The notes under the pieces: model-generated
Seen by the model: only the letters and a program-made list of their open reading frames with translations
Told to the model about the DNA's origin: nothing
The model's database searches: none
Assembly (NCBI GenBank): GCA_050747865.1
Contig: JBOGJI010000099.1
Coordinates: 1-21,328 of the forward strand
Direction of reading: 5' to 3'
DNA from: JBOGJI01 sp050747865
GTDB lineage: Bacteria > Acidobacteriota > Thermoanaerobaculia > Multivoradales > JAHEKO01
Length of the DNA stretch: 21,328 bases
Shown here: piece by piece, positions 20,601-21,328 of the stretch
Position numbering within the stretch: position 1 is the first letter of the stretch
Layout of the letters: each line of letters opens with the position of its first letter
Program-made: the position numbers and the translations under genes

Positions 20601-20986
20601 TAGCTCCGCAAGGCCTCCCAGGCGGCCTGCTCACGGGCGGCGGCGTCGGCCGGCGCCTGGCGGCCGAGATCGGACCAGGTCAGGTTGTTGCCCACGCCGG
20701 AGCCGGGGATGAGGGGGCGGGTGGGGATCAGCGAGCCCCAGCGGCCGGTGCGCAGGTCGAAGTAGGCGTTGGCGGGATCGACCCCCAAGCGGTTGAGGTC
20801 GGTGCCCAGCCGGCGGCCGGAGTCGACCGACAGCTCGGCCACCGGCCGGAAGACGTTTTCGTAGTAGAGGCTCGGATGCCGGAACTCCTTGCCCCGCGCC
20901 GGGCCGCCCTCCGGCGGCACCACCGCGAAGCTCGTCGTCGCGACGAGAAAGGCGAACGACCCGGCGAACAGACGGCTACGGTCCAT
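16763..20986 (-). CDS. Secreted fungalysin/M36-like metalloprotease with SLH cassette (giant 3)
   Basis: A 1407-residue exported zinc protease. The ATG at 20986 has a strong GGGGAGAAG ribosome binding site and starts a signal peptide (MDRSRLFAGSFAFLVATTSF). Starting at 21019 would put a charged leader before it. Residues about 100-290 resemble the FTP/PepSY propeptide of fungalysins and thermolysins. The zinc site is HEWGH (467-471), with a likely third ligand Glu487 in PGEGIADIYA. Many Cys residues surround it. About 676-766 are fibronectin-III-like (PQNVVATPLNEGVHLSWDAV). About 780-890 are CARDB-like, and about 900-1090 a jelly-roll-like module. About 1102-1407 are the EPGE domain and three SLH-type repeats ending FGLGLYGP. 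It probably matures outside the cell. Assignment to M36 rather than a neighbouring family of the clan is likely, not certain. Confidence 0.88.
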   Translation of the reverse strand: MDRSRLFAGSFAFLVATTSFAVVPPEGGPARGKEFRHPSLYYENVFRPVAELSVDSGRRLGTDLNRLGVDPANAYFDLRTGRWGSLIPTRPLIPGSGVGNNLTWSDLGRQAPADAAAREQAAWEALRSYLVAHAAELRFNPGELAAPRVTAQGERLIQIHVGRQINGIPVRDTSVKATINSGNLVLLGQRNWSDAAVDPTPRISAAEAEAAVLSYLEGIPVAGFRKAPRLEILPVSGQPDESLVTLGQGLEYRLVWVVGPRFDGDPVAVWEALVDAHSGEVLSFEDKAHYASRRVEGWIYPISNDQVPPDGQLQQGFPMPFADIALDGEALGFCSTGGNVPPGADSGTISTALSGRYLHMNDNCGAIDESAAAGDLDLEGIAGTDCAVPPGHSAGDTNSTRSGYYEMNRIMEQARGYLPDNGWLQGQLTANMNIVATCNASWNGQVNFFRSGGGCSNTGELAGVFDHEWGHGMDNNDNTGSIANPGEGIADIYAANRLNTSCMGRNFRPGVNCGGYGDPCTECTGVRDIDWAKRASGNPHTVAWIDANCGGGPAPCGGGVHCEGSVYAESVWDLVHRDLMGFEGSEFDLDLNTALELGTRLTYYGSSNVGSWYQCVTDGTGGCNADGGYLGYLAADDDNGDLTDGTPHMTAIFAAFDRHQIACPSPTVQNAGCAGAPATPQNVVATPLNEGVHLSWDAVSGASEYWIYRTEGVHGCDFGKALVGKTSDIEFVETGPRNGFEVLYAVVAVGDNDSCTSAMTACEAVSPVPGPGFTYVPAPLAWEADTGDGDSFFDNCETGTLSFEVGNTGVGALTNLRIVEAALVSHPEAQILTSLPSTIAASLAEGATATAELMVLGGGFAFNDTLELEVKVTSDELAPLALSHTYTLQALESDLQEEPSLTFSFEAGEDGWQLVSGIFNRTDAPPGGADGTAFYRASSTGLNQHCDRIRSPLLQLTATSTLEVHNQFDIEPFSGGFWWDRANVGVFDPATGERTVVSPDGGRAYNASGTNPAPAPCASDDPPGQPGWAGSGPGWLPSTWSAGALGAAEIAGQLIQLDVAYGTDPAETGAFGLRFDEVTMTDVLVQVPDGQPDVCEATAVLTPAALEVDPAEGTFSDGNGLFEPGEIVDVAPSWLMEEGVEQTVSGLASEFTGPAGATYTLVEEAADYGLLGPGATASCLDTGGCYQMGLNDPATRPATHWDATFDEDLSAGAATTWELHIGDSFTDVPRTSLFYSWIETLLHNGVTGGCTATTYCPSATNTRDQMPVFLLKALEGPGYAPPSCTGVFDDVPCPSLFANWIEDLVARGVTAGCGGGNYCPSNPVIRDQMAVFLLKTLEGPGYAPPSCTGVFGDVPCPSLFANWIEDLVDRGITAGCGGGNYCPANPVSRDQMAVFLSRTFGLGLYGP

Positions 20987-21012
20987 GACGCTTCTCCCCC
21001 CCCCGTGCCAGC
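20987..21012 (-). promoter_or_regulatory. Ribosome binding site of giant 3 with a G9 homopolymer
   Basis: On the minus strand a run of nine G (20996-21004) runs directly into AGAAG and then the ATG at 20986. The G run forms part of the Shine-Dalgarno sequence. Just upstream lies a small hairpin, GTGCC-GCT-GGCAC (21005-21017 region). A run of this length at this place could change length by replication slippage. Confidence 0.5.
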
Positions 21013-21142
21013 GGCACAATCAGGCGCGCGTACGTTGCCCCGAGGGCGCGCGCAGGTACTCAGCTGCTCCCTATGTGAACGAATCGGCTCACGAAAGACG
21101 ATGCGTTACTGATCGAACTCTCCATCGGACGAGCCGGCTGAA

Positions 21143-21170
21143 CCTACAGGCCCCGTCACCGCACTGTCAA
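21143..21170 (-). promoter_or_regulatory. Weak candidate promoter for giant 3
   Basis: A perfect -35 (TTGACA, 21165-21170) is followed after 16 bp by a poor -10 (TGTAGG, 21143-21148). It would leave a 5' leader of about 150 nt before the giant-3 ATG. The intervening 21013-21140 has a GCGCGCG/CGCGCGC inverted repeat (about 21024-21052) and nothing else I can name. Confidence 0.25.
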
Positions 21171-21175
21171 GACGA

Positions 21176-21202
21176 GGGGACACACAAATTTTGTGTGTCC
21201 CC
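21176..21202. repeat. 27-bp near-perfect palindrome
   Basis: Arms of 13 bp (GGGGACACACAAA and its exact complement) flank a single central T. The palindrome abuts the stop codon of the partial gene at 21203-21328. It may be a terminator of that gene. Its GGGGACA...TGTCCCC ends also resemble the palindromes found beside REP-associated/IS200-like Y1 transposase genes in many bacteria. No transposase is visible in this window. Confidence 0.6.
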
Positions 21203-21328
21203 CTAGCGGATCTCGAGGCGGAGGTCGCGGTAGTCGTCGCGGGTTGGATCGACGGCGCCGGCGCGCTGGCCATCGAGCCGGAGCTCGGGCCGGCTCGCCC
21301 AGCGCGCGGTCTCCACGGTCAGCAGGGC
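21203..21328 (-). CDS. 3' end of an unidentified protein
   Basis: The last 41 codons of a gene that continues beyond the window. The frame is open to the edge and ends TVETARWASRPELRL, DPTRDDYRDLRLEIR, then TAG at 21203-21205. The residue mix is protein-like, and the stop is followed at once by the palindrome at 21176-21202. It is co-directional with giant 3, about 216 bp upstream of its start. No family is recognised from so short a piece. Confidence 0.55.
   Translation of the reverse strand, partial: ALLTVETARWASRPELRLDGQRAGAVDPTRDDYRDLRLEIR

Noticed and set aside
17258..21112. A 1284-codon open frame on the plus strand opposite the M36-like protease
   Set aside because: It is rich in Arg, Val, Gly and His, has no domain pattern, and lies wholly antisense to a well-supported protease. 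It results from high GC third positions.

Overview
The window is GC-rich DNA dominated by three very large secreted proteins, all on the minus strand. They carry unrelated N-terminal modules but the same roughly 925 bp C-terminal cassette: a 'NG(L/V)(F/L)EPGE.VDVAPSW' domain, three Cys-rich S-layer-homology (SLH) type repeats, and an invariant FGLxLYGP tail. With an ECF sigma factor of the Planctomycetes/Acidobacteria type (Sigma70_ECF/TIGR02999-like) translationally coupled to a Ser/Thr kinase-TM-TPR protein, this suggests an acidobacterial genome, perhaps Thermoanaerobaculia. That placement is inference from gene style, not from a marker gene.

Layout. 1-640: a degraded HigB/HigA-type toxin-antitoxin locus on the minus strand. 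The antitoxin is intact, the toxin keeps only its N-terminal half, and the promoter has a perfect 16-bp palindrome in its spacer. 640-1055: no convincing gene, only two short coding-like remnants. 1056-8354 (-): giant 1, 2432 aa, a mosaic of GDPxPGGGT-type repeats, Ig-like domains, a nidogen-like region and two beta-propeller-like segments. 8355-8467: divergent promoter region. 8468-11703 (+): the sigma factor and kinase, with an ATGA overlap. 11704-11951: a fragment of an AAA_14/DUF4143-type ATPase. 11952-16013 (-): giant 2, 1353 aa, a glucose/sorbosone dehydrogenase-like propeller fused to Ig-like and GDP-type repeat modules and the cassette. 16110-16663 (+): a DUF4160/DUF2442 gene pair. 16763-20986 (-): giant 3, 1407 aa, a fungalysin/M36-like metalloprotease with propeptide, fibronectin-like and jelly-roll-like modules and the cassette. 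20987-21202: upstream region of giant 3, with a G9 tract at its ribosome binding site and a 27-bp near-perfect palindrome. 21203-21328 (-): the 3' end of an unidentified gene.

How it may work together. The three giants look like one class of exported protein displayed or sorted through a common C-terminal cassette, with interchangeable functional heads (structural/adhesive, sugar oxidation, proteolysis). The sigma factor/kinase operon lies between two of them and diverges from giant 1, so it is a natural candidate regulator, but no regulatory link can be shown from sequence alone. The gaps between the big genes hold toxin-antitoxin-type genes and gene debris, as expected of an accessory surface-protein island.

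The strongest observations are the three-fold cassette, the two propeller-like segments nested at the same point of successive Ig-like domains in giant 1, the Asn-to-His change in the kinase catalytic loop, and the decayed HigBA module with its operator-promoter.
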